DNA of 38,176 bases from a virus: positions 1 to 38,176 of IMG/VR virus record IMGVR_UViG_3300025736_000076. One strand, 5' to 3'. Every line of letters starts with the position of its first letter. The first letter of the stretch is position 1. This document shows positions 1 to 5,623 of the stretch, piece after piece. The notes beneath the pieces were generated by a model, which was given only the letters and a program-made list of their open reading frames with translations, was not told where the DNA came from and made no database searches. Made by a program: the position numbers and the translations under genes.

Positions 1-52
1 TAGAACATGGCTGGATAGAGAAATCAAGAGAATTGATAACCACCTTGAGTAA
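1..52 (+). pseudogene. 3' fragment of the DUF3102-like gene (duplicate of 13133-13184)
   Basis: Reading from position 2, the sequence encodes the last 16 residues (RTWLDREIKRIDNHLE) of the protein encoded at 12666-13184, then TAA. It is identical in DNA to the full gene's end and exists only because the window begins with a copied segment. It has no start and is not an independent gene. Confidence 0.9.
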
Positions 53-57
53 TCAAG

Positions 58-78
58 AATACCGTAAAGTGGTATTAT
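58..78 (+). promoter_or_regulatory. Extended -10 promoter inside a dyad (copy of 13190-13210)
   Basis: TG-G-TATTAT has its -10 hexamer at 73-78. The arms AATACC (58-63) and GGTATT (71-76) form a dyad with a 7-base spacer, so the right arm overlaps the -10 box. The sequence is identical to the copy at 13190. It would transcribe the small gene at 93. Confidence 0.45.
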
Positions 79-92
79 GATGATGGGTAACG

Positions 93-221
93 ATGAACGA
101 TAGAGAATGGGTGGACTTCTTCACAGAAGATGGTCATGTGTGGGTATGGTTAGGTGAATTCGATAAGCGGAACAGAAGGGAACACCGCTGTTATGATTGT
201 AAAGATTGCGAGGAAGAGTGA
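93..221 (+). CDS. Chimeric 42-residue small protein
   Basis: The ATG at 93 opens MNDREWVDFF and ends at TGA 219-221. The first residues come from the small gene at 13225 (MNDREWEDFF). From VDFFTEDGHVW on, it is the C-terminal two-thirds of the gene at 37975-38145, including a terminal CYDCKDC cysteine cluster and acidic tail. The join keeps the frame open, which is worth noting if the junction is real. No family is recognised. It is followed by a TGATG overlap with the next gene. In the main genome form this gene would simply be the one at 37975. Confidence 0.5.
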   Translation: MNDREWVDFFTEDGHVWVWLGEFDKRNRREHRCYDCKDCEEE

Positions 222-412
222 TGAATGACTGGAATAAATATCCGAAAATCAAACCTTATTTGAGGGTGAAGTATTGGGTTAGGCATACGCCACCAATTGA
301 ATACAAATTGTCCGAAAACCAAACAGAGGTTTCTCTTGCTGAATGGAATGGAGATCATTTTGAATATCCTCTTATGCGGATAACAATAGTTCTTGAATGG
401 AGGGAACGATGA
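221..412 (+). CDS. DUF551-like small protein
   Basis: A 63-residue protein starting MNDWNKYPKIKP and ending WREER-like residues. The ATG at 221 overlaps the preceding TGA and follows GAGGAAGAG, so an upstream in-frame TTG at 206 is not needed. The W..YP..KP opening, the central strand-rich segment and the W near the end resemble DUF551-type phage proteins and the next gene. Function is unknown. The same start is repeated at 38145, where the window closes on itself. It begins a run of tiny, tightly overlapping early genes. Confidence 0.7.
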   Translation: MNDWNKYPKIKPYLRVKYWVRHTPPIEYKLSENQTEVSLAEWNGDHFEYPLMRITIVLEWRER

Positions 413-651
413 ATGACCAGGTAGAGAAGATCGTATGGCATAAGTATCCAGAGGTGAAACCGAAAGACACGCCGGATTTTTATGATGGCAAGAGGTACTT
501 ATTTTCTTGTCATCATGCACCCGTAAAGAAAGGATACTATCTGAGTGATGGTGAAATATGGGATGCGGAATCAAGTTGTTCACAGAAGATAGAGGATTAT
601 TGGACTATTCTCGCATGGGCTGAACTACCGAAAGGATACCAGGATGAATGA
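409..651 (+). CDS. DUF551-like small protein
   Basis: An 80-residue protein, MNDQVEKIVWHKYPEVKP through a C-terminal DYWTILAWAELPKG. The pattern W-KYPEVKP, then YLF, then I-W-ELP is that of DUF551-like proteins. I chose ATG 409 because GGAGGG ends 5 bases upstream and the start overlaps the previous stop as ATGA. An in-frame ATG at 397 lacks this. It is a likely paralogue of the gene at 221. The role is unknown. Confidence 0.72.
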   Translation: MNDQVEKIVWHKYPEVKPKDTPDFYDGKRYLFSCHHAPVKKGYYLSDGEIWDAESSCSQKIEDYWTILAWAELPKGYQDE

Positions 652-757
652 CCAACTCGAAAGGTATAAGCGTCTGCGTGATATGTACTACCTCCTTGGA
701 TATTGGCCAGAGTACGCTAAATATAAGAAGCTGGTCGATGAAATGGAGAAGGAATGA
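644..757 (+). CDS. 37-residue hypothetical protein
   Basis: MNDQLERYKRLRDMYYLLGY followed by WPEYAKYKKLVDEMEKE. It is a charged, helical, coiled-coil-like peptide. The ATG at 644 overlaps the upstream gene by 8 bases. A longer overlapping frame from 648 gives low-quality protein and was rejected. It shares the MNDQ start with its upstream neighbour. No function is recognised. Confidence 0.6.
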   Translation: MNDQLERYKRLRDMYYLLGYWPEYAKYKKLVDEMEKE

Positions 758-758
758 C

Positions 759-786
759 TTGCAATTCTCGCGGGATGTGGTATCAT
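759..786 (+). promoter_or_regulatory. Promoter of the HNH endonuclease module
   Basis: There is a weak -35 TTGCAA (759-764), a 16-base spacer, and an extended -10 TG-G-TATCAT (hexamer 781-786). The predicted start, 7 bases after the -10, falls at about 793, exactly where the first stem of the structured leader begins. The same layout precedes the GIY-YIG gene at 3489. Confidence 0.5.
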
Positions 787-792
787 TAGGCA

Positions 793-896
793 TGTCGAGA
801 AAACCATGTTTTTATTTTACCGGAAATAGATCAGCCTACCAGACGCATGGTGTTCTCGACAAACAACAAACGGTAAACTGGCGGGCTGATTTATTT
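793..896 (+). ncRNA. Pseudoknotted structured leader of the HNH endonuclease gene
   Basis: Stem P1 pairs 793-808 with 846-861: 16 positions with one A/G mismatch. Inside its loop, 824-836 pairs with downstream 884-896, giving 13 consecutive pairs including one G-U, so the two helices form an H-type pseudoknot. A third match, 816-822 with 871-877, crosses both and may be an alternative. Loop 1 begins UUUUUAU and the spacer after P1 is A-rich (AACAACAAA). P2 ends one base before the AGAGG ribosome site of the gene at 907, so folding could control translation. Pairing was found by eye and not by energy calculation. Confidence 0.6.
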
Positions 897-906
897 AAGA
901 GGATAA

Positions 907-1308
907 ATGAACAAACAAAAGCGAATTGATATATGGGTGAAAACGAAAGGTCATTGTGCATATTGTGGTAAATATTTTGGTATAGATGAAAAGTGGGAAA
1001 TCGAACATATTATTCCTAAGAGCAGGGGGGGAGGAAACAATATAGACAACTATTTCTTATCATGCAAAAAGTGTAATGCAAAGAAAAAAGATATGACACC
1101 TGATGAATATAAACGCCATATAGCGCAGAAAATATACAGTAAATTCTGGGAAGGATTTGATTTTTATGGTGGCGAGTATTTTTTCGATAAGTATTTTAGG
1201 CAGGAAGATGGACTAAATGCAATATTGGAAATGTCAAAAACATTAAATAGATTATTTGGTGAAGATATGTTTCACTTCTATTTTGAAAATATGAACAAGG
1301 AGTTTTGA
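907..1308 (+). CDS. HNH homing-type endonuclease
   Basis: A 133-residue protein. The HNH fold shows as CAYC (17-20), EHIIPKSRGG (33-42; E33, H34 metal/catalytic), N44/N45, then LSC..CN (C53, C56), which is a zinc-knuckle HNH of the McrA/phage type. The region after residue 60 is helical and matches no domain I know. It was probably acquired as a free-standing mobile endonuclease: it sits alone behind its own promoter and structured leader, between tiny genes and the replication initiator. The SD AGAGG (898-902) precedes the ATG. A packaging nuclease is less likely because it is far from terminase. Confidence 0.85.
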   Translation: MNKQKRIDIWVKTKGHCAYCGKYFGIDEKWEIEHIIPKSRGGGNNIDNYFLSCKKCNAKKKDMTPDEYKRHIAQKIYSKFWEGFDFYGGEYFFDKYFRQEDGLNAILEMSKTLNRLFGEDMFHFYFENMNKEF

Positions 1309-1309
1309 A

Positions 1310-2071
1310 ATGAAGAAAACTTGGATAACAGTCAAGCGAGGATTACTTGATCCAAAACACGTAGACCGTCTTGGTATTAGATTCTATCTATACTTGTATT
1401 GTCTTGATCAGGCAAATTGGGAACAGGGCAAAGTATTATTTTATCGTGATAGAGATGCTTCTGATGAACTCGGTATATCAATATCTACAATTCGCAAGCA
1501 AAGAGTGAAATTAGAAGAGGATGGATATATTTCATGTTTACAGAAAAGCAATCATCAGACAATAACAATTCATAATTGGACTAATCCGAGAGAATATTCT
1601 GGTGCTGTTTATAACAAGAGTACCCAAAAATGTGCACTCTTGAACGAAGAGAAAAATAAGGGTAACCATAAGGGTAACCATAAGGGTAACCATAAGGGTA
1701 ATACTACAATGGGTACTCTCTCATCTAATTCAAAAATCAAAAATCATACATCAGACGAGCAGGGTAAAATATATAATGATATGTTTGAGTATTTCATTAA
1801 TGAATGTAAATTTAGAGAACCAAAAATACCGTCTGGAAAATTCGACATTGCTTGGGACGAGCCAATTAAAGACGTTTTGCATTTAGTTGATTGGAACTTT
1901 GAAAAAGCAGTATTACTTATAAAAACTGCGGTTGAGCGAGCAGACAAAAGCCACTTATCAATTACTACACCAAAGAGTCTATTAAATATTATTCATGGGG
2001 TTGCAGGAGAGGAAGCGCGGAGTAAGTCCGTAAGTGTTGGAAAAGAATTCAATCCATCGGAGGTATTATGA
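1310..2071 (+). CDS. Replication initiator / helicase-loader-like protein (lambda O type)
   Basis: A 253-residue protein. Residues about 1-100 look like a winged helix (FYRDRDASDELGISISTIRKQRVKLEEDGYI). A hydrophilic hinge at about 105-145 carries four KGNH-type repeats. The C-terminal part is a compact helical domain like those that contact helicase. It overlaps the DnaB-type helicase gene by ATGA, the usual initiator-helicase order. The hinge is encoded by 12-bp direct repeats followed by AT-rich DNA, as in lambda gene O where the origin lies inside the gene. A DnaD-like loader is the alternative. Start: ATG 1310 after AAGGAGTTTTGAA. Confidence 0.7.
   Translation: MKKTWITVKRGLLDPKHVDRLGIRFYLYLYCLDQANWEQGKVLFYRDRDASDELGISISTIRKQRVKLEEDGYISCLQKSNHQTITIHNWTNPREYSGAVYNKSTQKCALLNEEKNKGNHKGNHKGNHKGNTTMGTLSSNSKIKNHTSDEQGKIYNDMFEYFINECKFREPKIPSGKFDIAWDEPIKDVLHLVDWNFEKAVLLIKTAVERADKSHLSITTPKSLLNIIHGVAGEEARSKSVSVGKEFNPSEVL
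1657..1702 (+). repeat. Direct 12-bp repeats inside the initiator gene: candidate origin iterons
   Basis: TAAGGGTAACCA occurs exactly at 1657-1668, 1669-1680 and 1681-1692, then a partial TAAGGGTAAT at 1693-1702. Further GGGTA words follow at about 1711 and 1762. The DNA after the array (about 1720-1800) is strongly AT-rich with runs of AAAATCAAAAATCAT, a plausible unwinding region. The repeats encode KGNH units. Confidence 0.6.
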
Positions 2072-3363
2072 AAGATCAGACTGAAATTAAGCCGATTTAT
2101 AGTGATGAGGCTGAGCAAGCAGTTCTGGGCGCGGTCTTAATAAACCAAGATGTATTCAAAACGCTTGACTTAGATGCTGATGATTTTTATGTCATTAGAC
2201 ATAGAGAAATCTGGCGGGCGTTCCAGGAGTTGGCGTTATCTGGTTCGCTGATTGACGTTCTTACGGTAGGTGAGAAACTGGGAGAAGAAAATGCAGGCTT
2301 ACTAAAATTTGTTACACACGTTCCGTCCAGTATGCACGCTGAATACTACGCTGATATTGTCCGCGAGAAATCACGCCGGCGGGACATTGTCAATTTAGCA
2401 AGTGAGATGGTCAAGTCTGCATATAAACAAGAAAGCAATTTAGATGATGATATTCCAGAATACATGACACGGTTGGTATCAAGTGCGAGAATGGACGCTG
2501 GCGCAGGTCATATTAGTGTTGCGCTAAGTGAATTATACGAAGAGATACAGGTGCGAATGAAAGACCCACTTGAGGTTTGGGGAATACCAACTGGATTTAT
2601 TGAGTATGATCTTATGACGGGAGGTCATCACCCAGGCGAAGTAACATTATTATCTGGCAAGCCTGGATTAGGCAAAAGTATTATCGCTATGCAGATGGCT
2701 GTAGGTATGGCAAGCCATTCGCCAGGCGCAATTTACGAAATGGAAATGGGGCAAACGCAGACGGTCCGGCGGTCAGTATCAAATAAAAGCAGAATAGAAA
2801 CACGTAAAATGCGAAATGGGAAAGTCAAAGATAATGAACTAGATAAGATATTAGGTGCAATAGGTGAGATGGAAAATCTTCCCATATTTATCAGCGATTT
2901 TACAGGATGGACAACCGCTTCAATGCGCGCTGATTTAGCAAGGTTGAAAGCGCAGCATAATATTCAATGGTTTATCGTGGATTATCTTTACCTATTACAA
3001 GATCGTTATGGTGGCGATGATCACGAACGTCTTGCATATATTAGTAAGGCATTGAAAATTATATGTAAGGACTTAGATTTAGCGGGTTTAGTTATTCATT
3101 CAATGACAAAGTCTGAAATGAATAGTGATAATCCTTCTCTTGCTGGCATGAGAGGATCTGGACAAATAGCTTATGATGCTGATGTAGCAATTTATTTATT
3201 AGAAGACCCACTAGATAAAGACGGCGTAAAATTATACTTTGTAAAATTCAGAGAAGATATACCGGATAGATATGTGAGATTGAAAAAAGATACAGGTTTT
3301 CCCGCGTTCAAGAACATAATTCGTGATGATAAGCCTACATACAGATTGCCATATCGTGATTAA
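2068..3363 (+). CDS. Replicative DNA helicase, DnaB family
   Basis: A 431-residue protein close to the usual DnaB length. The N-terminal domain has the family opening EAEQAVLGAVLINQD. The RecA-like domain has Walker A SGKPGLGKS (about 195-203), Walker B FIVDYLYLL (about 301-309) and a RGSGQIAYDADV motif near 365. It unwinds the replication fork as a hexamer, presumably loaded by the overlapping upstream initiator. No separate primase gene is visible, so host DnaG is probably used. The stop is followed at once by the promoter and leader of the GIY-YIG gene. Confidence 0.93.
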   Translation: MKDQTEIKPIYSDEAEQAVLGAVLINQDVFKTLDLDADDFYVIRHREIWRAFQELALSGSLIDVLTVGEKLGEENAGLLKFVTHVPSSMHAEYYADIVREKSRRRDIVNLASEMVKSAYKQESNLDDDIPEYMTRLVSSARMDAGAGHISVALSELYEEIQVRMKDPLEVWGIPTGFIEYDLMTGGHHPGEVTLLSGKPGLGKSIIAMQMAVGMASHSPGAIYEMEMGQTQTVRRSVSNKSRIETRKMRNGKVKDNELDKILGAIGEMENLPIFISDFTGWTTASMRADLARLKAQHNIQWFIVDYLYLLQDRYGGDDHERLAYISKALKIICKDLDLAGLVIHSMTKSEMNSDNPSLAGMRGSGQIAYDADVAIYLLEDPLDKDGVKLYFVKFREDIPDRYVRLKKDTGFPAFKNIIRDDKPTYRLPYRD

Positions 3364-3376
3364 AATGTGGTATACT
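3346..3376 (+). promoter_or_regulatory. Promoter of the GIY-YIG endonuclease module
   Basis: -35 TTGCCA (3346-3351, inside the helicase gene end), a 19-base spacer, and an extended -10 TG-G-TATACT (hexamer 3371-3376). The predicted start near 3383 coincides with the first base pair of the downstream leader stem at 3384, as at the HNH module. Confidence 0.5.
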
Positions 3377-3383
3377 TTCAGAT

Positions 3384-3472
3384 GATGAGAAGTAACAGTT
3401 GTTTTTATATTAGTAATTACCCGTTATCAGGCAACTGTGCTTCTCATCAAGAACACATTGATAACGGGTTTT
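3384..3472 (+). ncRNA. Pseudoknotted structured leader of the GIY-YIG gene
   Basis: P1 pairs 3384-3392 with 3440-3448 and 3395-3401 with 3432-3438 (16 perfect pairs around a TA/G internal loop). The loop segment 3420-3429 (CCCGTTATCA) pairs perfectly with 3459-3468, crossing P1, and is followed by TTTT 3469-3472. Loop 1 begins UUUUUAU and the loop after P1 is AAGAACACAT. These features match the HNH leader although the stem sequences are unrelated. The P2 hairpin plus T-run alone would look like an intrinsic terminator, so P1 and P2 may also act as a switch. The endonuclease SD AAAGG (3480-3484) lies 12 bases beyond. Confidence 0.65.
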
Positions 3473-3488
3473 ACACATTAAAGGCAAT

Positions 3489-3914
3489 ATGAAAAATTTA
3501 AGCGGAGTTTATGAAATAAAAAATATTGTAAATAATAGTTTTTATATTGGTAGTGCTGTCAATTTTAAGAATAGGTGGAAAAATCATCATAGTAGGTTAA
3601 ATAGAAACGTTCACTATAATTCTCATTTACAAAATGCCTGGAATAAGTATGGAAAAGATATGTTTGAGTTCAAAATTTTACTTGTATGTGATAAGAAAAA
3701 CAATATTATGTATGAACAAACTCTGATTGAAAAGTTAGATCGCGGAGAATCCATGAAGATATTGCCGAATAGTAGTTGTGAAAGTAACCGTATATATTAC
3801 GGAATTAGAAAGATGTTTAGAGAGGAGTTTGATATTGGCGAAATAGTAATTAGACGAAAGCGGCACTTTAGGAATGAGATTGCATATCCAACGGTAACAG
3901 TAACGAGATATTAG
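3489..3914 (+). CDS. GIY-YIG homing-type endonuclease with unrelated C-terminal tail
   Basis: A 141-residue protein. The catalytic domain has GVY (6-8), YIG (19-21), R29 and the Glu-bearing helix MYEQTLIEKLD (E76). GIY-YIG proteins usually continue here with a YNI..-type segment and a DNA-binding domain. Instead the sequence changes to RGESMKILPNSS and about 55 basic residues of no known family. The tail contains an internal ATG (MKILPNSS) and may be a remnant of another gene to which the nuclease was fused, or a diverged DNA-binding tail. It sits alone between helicase and the repeat-protein gene and is preceded by its own promoter and structured leader. Confidence 0.85.
   Translation: MKNLSGVYEIKNIVNNSFYIGSAVNFKNRWKNHHSRLNRNVHYNSHLQNAWNKYGKDMFEFKILLVCDKKNNIMYEQTLIEKLDRGESMKILPNSSCESNRIYYGIRKMFREEFDIGEIVIRRKRHFRNEIAYPTVTVTRY
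3898..3913 (+). repeat. 16-bp direct repeat, left copy
   Basis: CAGTAACGAGATATTA is identical to 4651-4666. The two copies bracket the repeat-protein gene 3931-4656: the left copy is the end of the GIY-YIG gene and the right copy spans the end of the repeat-protein gene. Such a pair is what insertion or tandem duplication of a one-gene cassette would leave. Confidence 0.85.
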
Positions 3915-3930
3915 TTTATGAGGAGGAACA

Positions 3931-4656
3931 ATGTGTGAATTTTTCAGTTTTGTAACAGAACCAGAAGGACGAGGCAATGAACGATTCTACTTTAATTGGG
4001 ATCAGCGCAAGGAAGATTTAACAGGTGAGTATGATAGTCATTCAACGATTTGCAAATACTTTAAACTGAAGGAGGATAATTGTAATAAGTATGAATACAA
4101 TCCGCTAACAAAGGAATTACAAATAGATCAAATTAATTCTGATGTTGATGATAGTGTGCAAGTTGAAGCGTGGGTTGAGAAGTTGAATTGGAAGAAGATT
4201 ATAAAACCGTTGATCATCAAGCCGATTATTCACCCATTCAGAGATATACCAGAAGTGGAGCAAGTTACAGAAGAACATATTGAATGGCTGAAAGATTTTA
4301 TTAGGGTCTGGGCTTCGGTCGGGGCTTCGGTCTGGGATTCGGTCAGGGATTCGGTCGGGGATTCGGTCAGGGATTCGGTCAGGGATTCGGTCTGGGATTC
4401 GGTCTGGGCTTCGGTCAGGGATTCGGTCGGGGATTCGGTCTGGGCTTCGGTCAGGGATTCGGTCGGGGCTTCGGTCTGGGATTCGGTCTGGGCTTCGGTC
4501 AGGGTATATGTTTCAGGATTTTTCAACATCAAGTGTGACCATGATTTTTCAAGTGGTGTGAAACTGTGGGAAGCTGGACTTATACCATCGTTTGACGGTA
4601 CGACCTGGCGGTTACACACCGGCAAAGACGCGAAAATAATTTATGAAATGCAGTAA
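3931..4656 (+). CDS. Tetrapeptide-repeat protein with conserved MCEFFSF N-terminal domain
   Basis: A 241-residue protein. The N-terminal ~115 residues (MCEFFSFVTEPEG, DSHSTICKYFKLKEDNCNKYEYNP, IKPIIHPF) look like a recurrent phage/plasmid domain of unknown function. Residues about 127-190 are sixteen tetrapeptides of form [WRG]-[AD]-S-V, followed by RVYVSGF and a C-terminal domain ending in LHTGKDAKIIYEMQ. The repeat DNA is nearly invariant, with only two variable bases per unit, so expansion or homogenisation is recent. SD GAGGAGG precedes the ATG. The gene lies between 16-bp direct repeats and may be a cassette. The biochemical role is unknown. Confidence 0.8.
   Translation: MCEFFSFVTEPEGRGNERFYFNWDQRKEDLTGEYDSHSTICKYFKLKEDNCNKYEYNPLTKELQIDQINSDVDDSVQVEAWVEKLNWKKIIKPLIIKPIIHPFRDIPEVEQVTEEHIEWLKDFIRVWASVGASVWDSVRDSVGDSVRDSVRDSVWDSVWASVRDSVGDSVWASVRDSVGASVWDSVWASVRVYVSGFFNIKCDHDFSSGVKLWEAGLIPSFDGTTWRLHTGKDAKIIYEMQ
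4309..4500 (+). repeat. 16-unit, 12-bp coding tandem repeat with two variable sites
   Basis: Every unit reads [T/A/G]GGG[C/A]TTCGGTC. Ten of 12 positions are the same in all 16 copies, including synonymous sites. Base 1 gives Trp, Arg or Gly and base 5 gives Ala or Asp. Residue order: WA GA WD RD GD RD RD WD WA RD GD WA RD GA WD WA. The combination RA never appears and base 1 is never C. Confidence 0.97.
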
Positions 4657-4666
4657 CGAGATATTA
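4651..4666 (+). repeat. 16-bp direct repeat, right copy
   Basis: Exact second copy of CAGTAACGAGATATTA (first at 3898-3913), starting at the last codons of the repeat-protein gene and followed directly by the AAAGGAG ribosome site of the next gene. Confidence 0.85.
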
Positions 4667-4678
4667 AAGGAGATAGCG

Positions 4679-4948
4679 ATGAAAAAGAAAACAGTTTATG
4701 ATTTAGCGATTGACGATGCACCACAAAATATTTACATAAACATTAATGAAGATTGTCAGGGTAATGTTGGAACGGTAAAGGAAATTGGCAAAGAAAAAGC
4801 AAAGAAGCTATTGGGTTGCAATGAGTCAATGATCGCCACTTTGGAAATGATCCATTACGACATTGACGAGGTGGTAGCACTTGCGAGGAAAGACTTGGTT
4901 TCCCTTTACGAGAAAATCGAACGGCTAGAAGAAAAGGTAGGTAAATAA
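4679..4948 (+). CDS. Hypothetical protein with C-terminal coiled coil
   Basis: 89 residues from ATG 4679, chosen for the SD AAAGGAG seven bases upstream. An in-frame ATG at 4643 lies inside the previous gene and lacks one. The C-terminal third (IDEVVALARKDLVSLYEKIERLEEKVGK) is a heptad-like helix. The N-terminal half carries no motif I recognise. It is coupled to SSB by TAATG, so it is part of the replication operon. Confidence 0.7.
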   Translation: MKKKTVYDLAIDDAPQNIYININEDCQGNVGTVKEIGKEKAKKLLGCNESMIATLEMIHYDIDEVVALARKDLVSLYEKIERLEEKVGK

Positions 4949-5310
4949 TGCAGCAGATAATATTAGTAGGCAGGGTAGTAAAAGACGCGGAATTGCGTTA
5001 TACATCATCTGGTAAGACAGTCAGTAATTTCAACTTTGCGGTTGATGATGGATACGGAGATAATAAGAAAACCATCTGGTTCAAGTGTTCAATGTGGGAA
5101 AAGAAGGCGGAGGCATTGAATGATCACGTAACCAAAGGCACGCCACTAACGGTAATAGGTCGGCTATCTCATACAGAAGGCAACCCGCGAACCTGGACCG
5201 GAAACGATGGCGTAACTCATGCCTCTTTTGAGGTATTTGTAATAGACCTTGAATTCCAGGGTAAAGGTGGACAGAAGCAACTATCAGATGAAGTAGAAAT
5301 TCCGTTTTAG
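4948..5310 (+). CDS. ssb: Single-stranded DNA-binding protein
   Basis: A 120-residue OB-fold SSB. The family opening (IILVGRVVKDAELRYTSSGKTVSNFNFAVDD) is followed by the WFKCSMWEKKAEALNDHVTKGTPLTVIGRL core and a short linker ending in the acidic tip DEVEIPF, which recruits replication and repair partners. The conserved terminal Phe just before TAG shows that TAG is read as stop here. It binds ssDNA at the fork with the initiator and helicase upstream. Confidence 0.95.
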   Translation: MQQIILVGRVVKDAELRYTSSGKTVSNFNFAVDDGYGDNKKTIWFKCSMWEKKAEALNDHVTKGTPLTVIGRLSHTEGNPRTWTGNDGVTHASFEVFVIDLEFQGKGGQKQLSDEVEIPF

Positions 5311-5319
5311 GAGGCAGTG

Positions 5320-5598
5320 ATGAATAATGAACAACATCAGCCGATGATGTTAGATAGTGATTTATTACAGACGATTGATCGGCTTCGCAAAGAGAACGCT
5401 GAATTGAATAGCATGGTGCATGGAACAATGAAGGCAGAAATAATAAGAGCTAATATGATGATTGGCAAATTAGTTGAGGATAGTGAGAGGTTGGCGGAAT
5501 GGATAAAGTCAATGATTCAGTTTGTGCCAAGAGATAAGGATATTGAAGCACAAGTATATTTAGGACAACACGCCAAACTCATAGCAAAAGTGAAATGA
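5320..5598 (+). CDS. Coiled-coil hypothetical protein
   Basis: 92 residues from ATG 5320. A GTG at 5317 is also in frame; the SD GAGG lies about 5 bases upstream. Residues 10-75 (LLQTIDRLRKENAELNSMVHG onwards) form a long heptad-patterned helix, suggesting oligomerisation. No domain is recognised. It lies six bases after ssb. Confidence 0.65.
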   Translation: MNNEQHQPMMLDSDLLQTIDRLRKENAELNSMVHGTMKAEIIRANMMIGKLVEDSERLAEWIKSMIQFVPRDKDIEAQVYLGQHAKLIAKVK

Positions 5599-5623
5599 CA
5601 ACTAAGAAGTATAAGGAGGAGTG

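Larger units (their letters stand above)
1..252. repeat. Chimeric terminal segment: copy of 13133-13243 joined to copy of 38034-38176
   Basis: Positions 1-111 are identical to 13133-13243. Positions 110-252 match 38034-38176 with one mismatch (T230 versus C38154). The second match closes the genome on itself. The first does not belong there and comes from the far side of the packaging module. The switch lies where both parents read GG-ACTTCTTCA. Either an assembly path joined two loci, or a real recombinant molecule exists in the population. Confidence 0.93.

Noticed and set aside
648-929. 93-residue frame covering the HNH leader
   Set aside because: It overlaps the better 37-residue gene at 644-757 in another frame, has low-complexity unlikely protein, and crosses the leader helices.
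793-1308. Group I intron carrying an HNH gene
   Set aside because: The flanking genes are intact on both sides, nothing is split, and the roughly 100-base structure lacks P3-P8 and P4-P6 core elements.
1657-1702. CRISPR-like array
   Set aside because: Repeats are 12 bp, contiguous without spacers, and in frame in a gene.
4309-4500. Diversity-generating retroelement variable region
   Set aside because: No reverse transcriptase or template repeat is present, and changes include T/G and C/A choices at fixed sites, not adenine-only mutagenesis.
4230-4625. Antisense frame with ESLTEAQTES repeats
   Set aside because: It is the mirror of the 12-bp coding repeat; the + frame has the SD, the conserved N-terminal domain and operon context.
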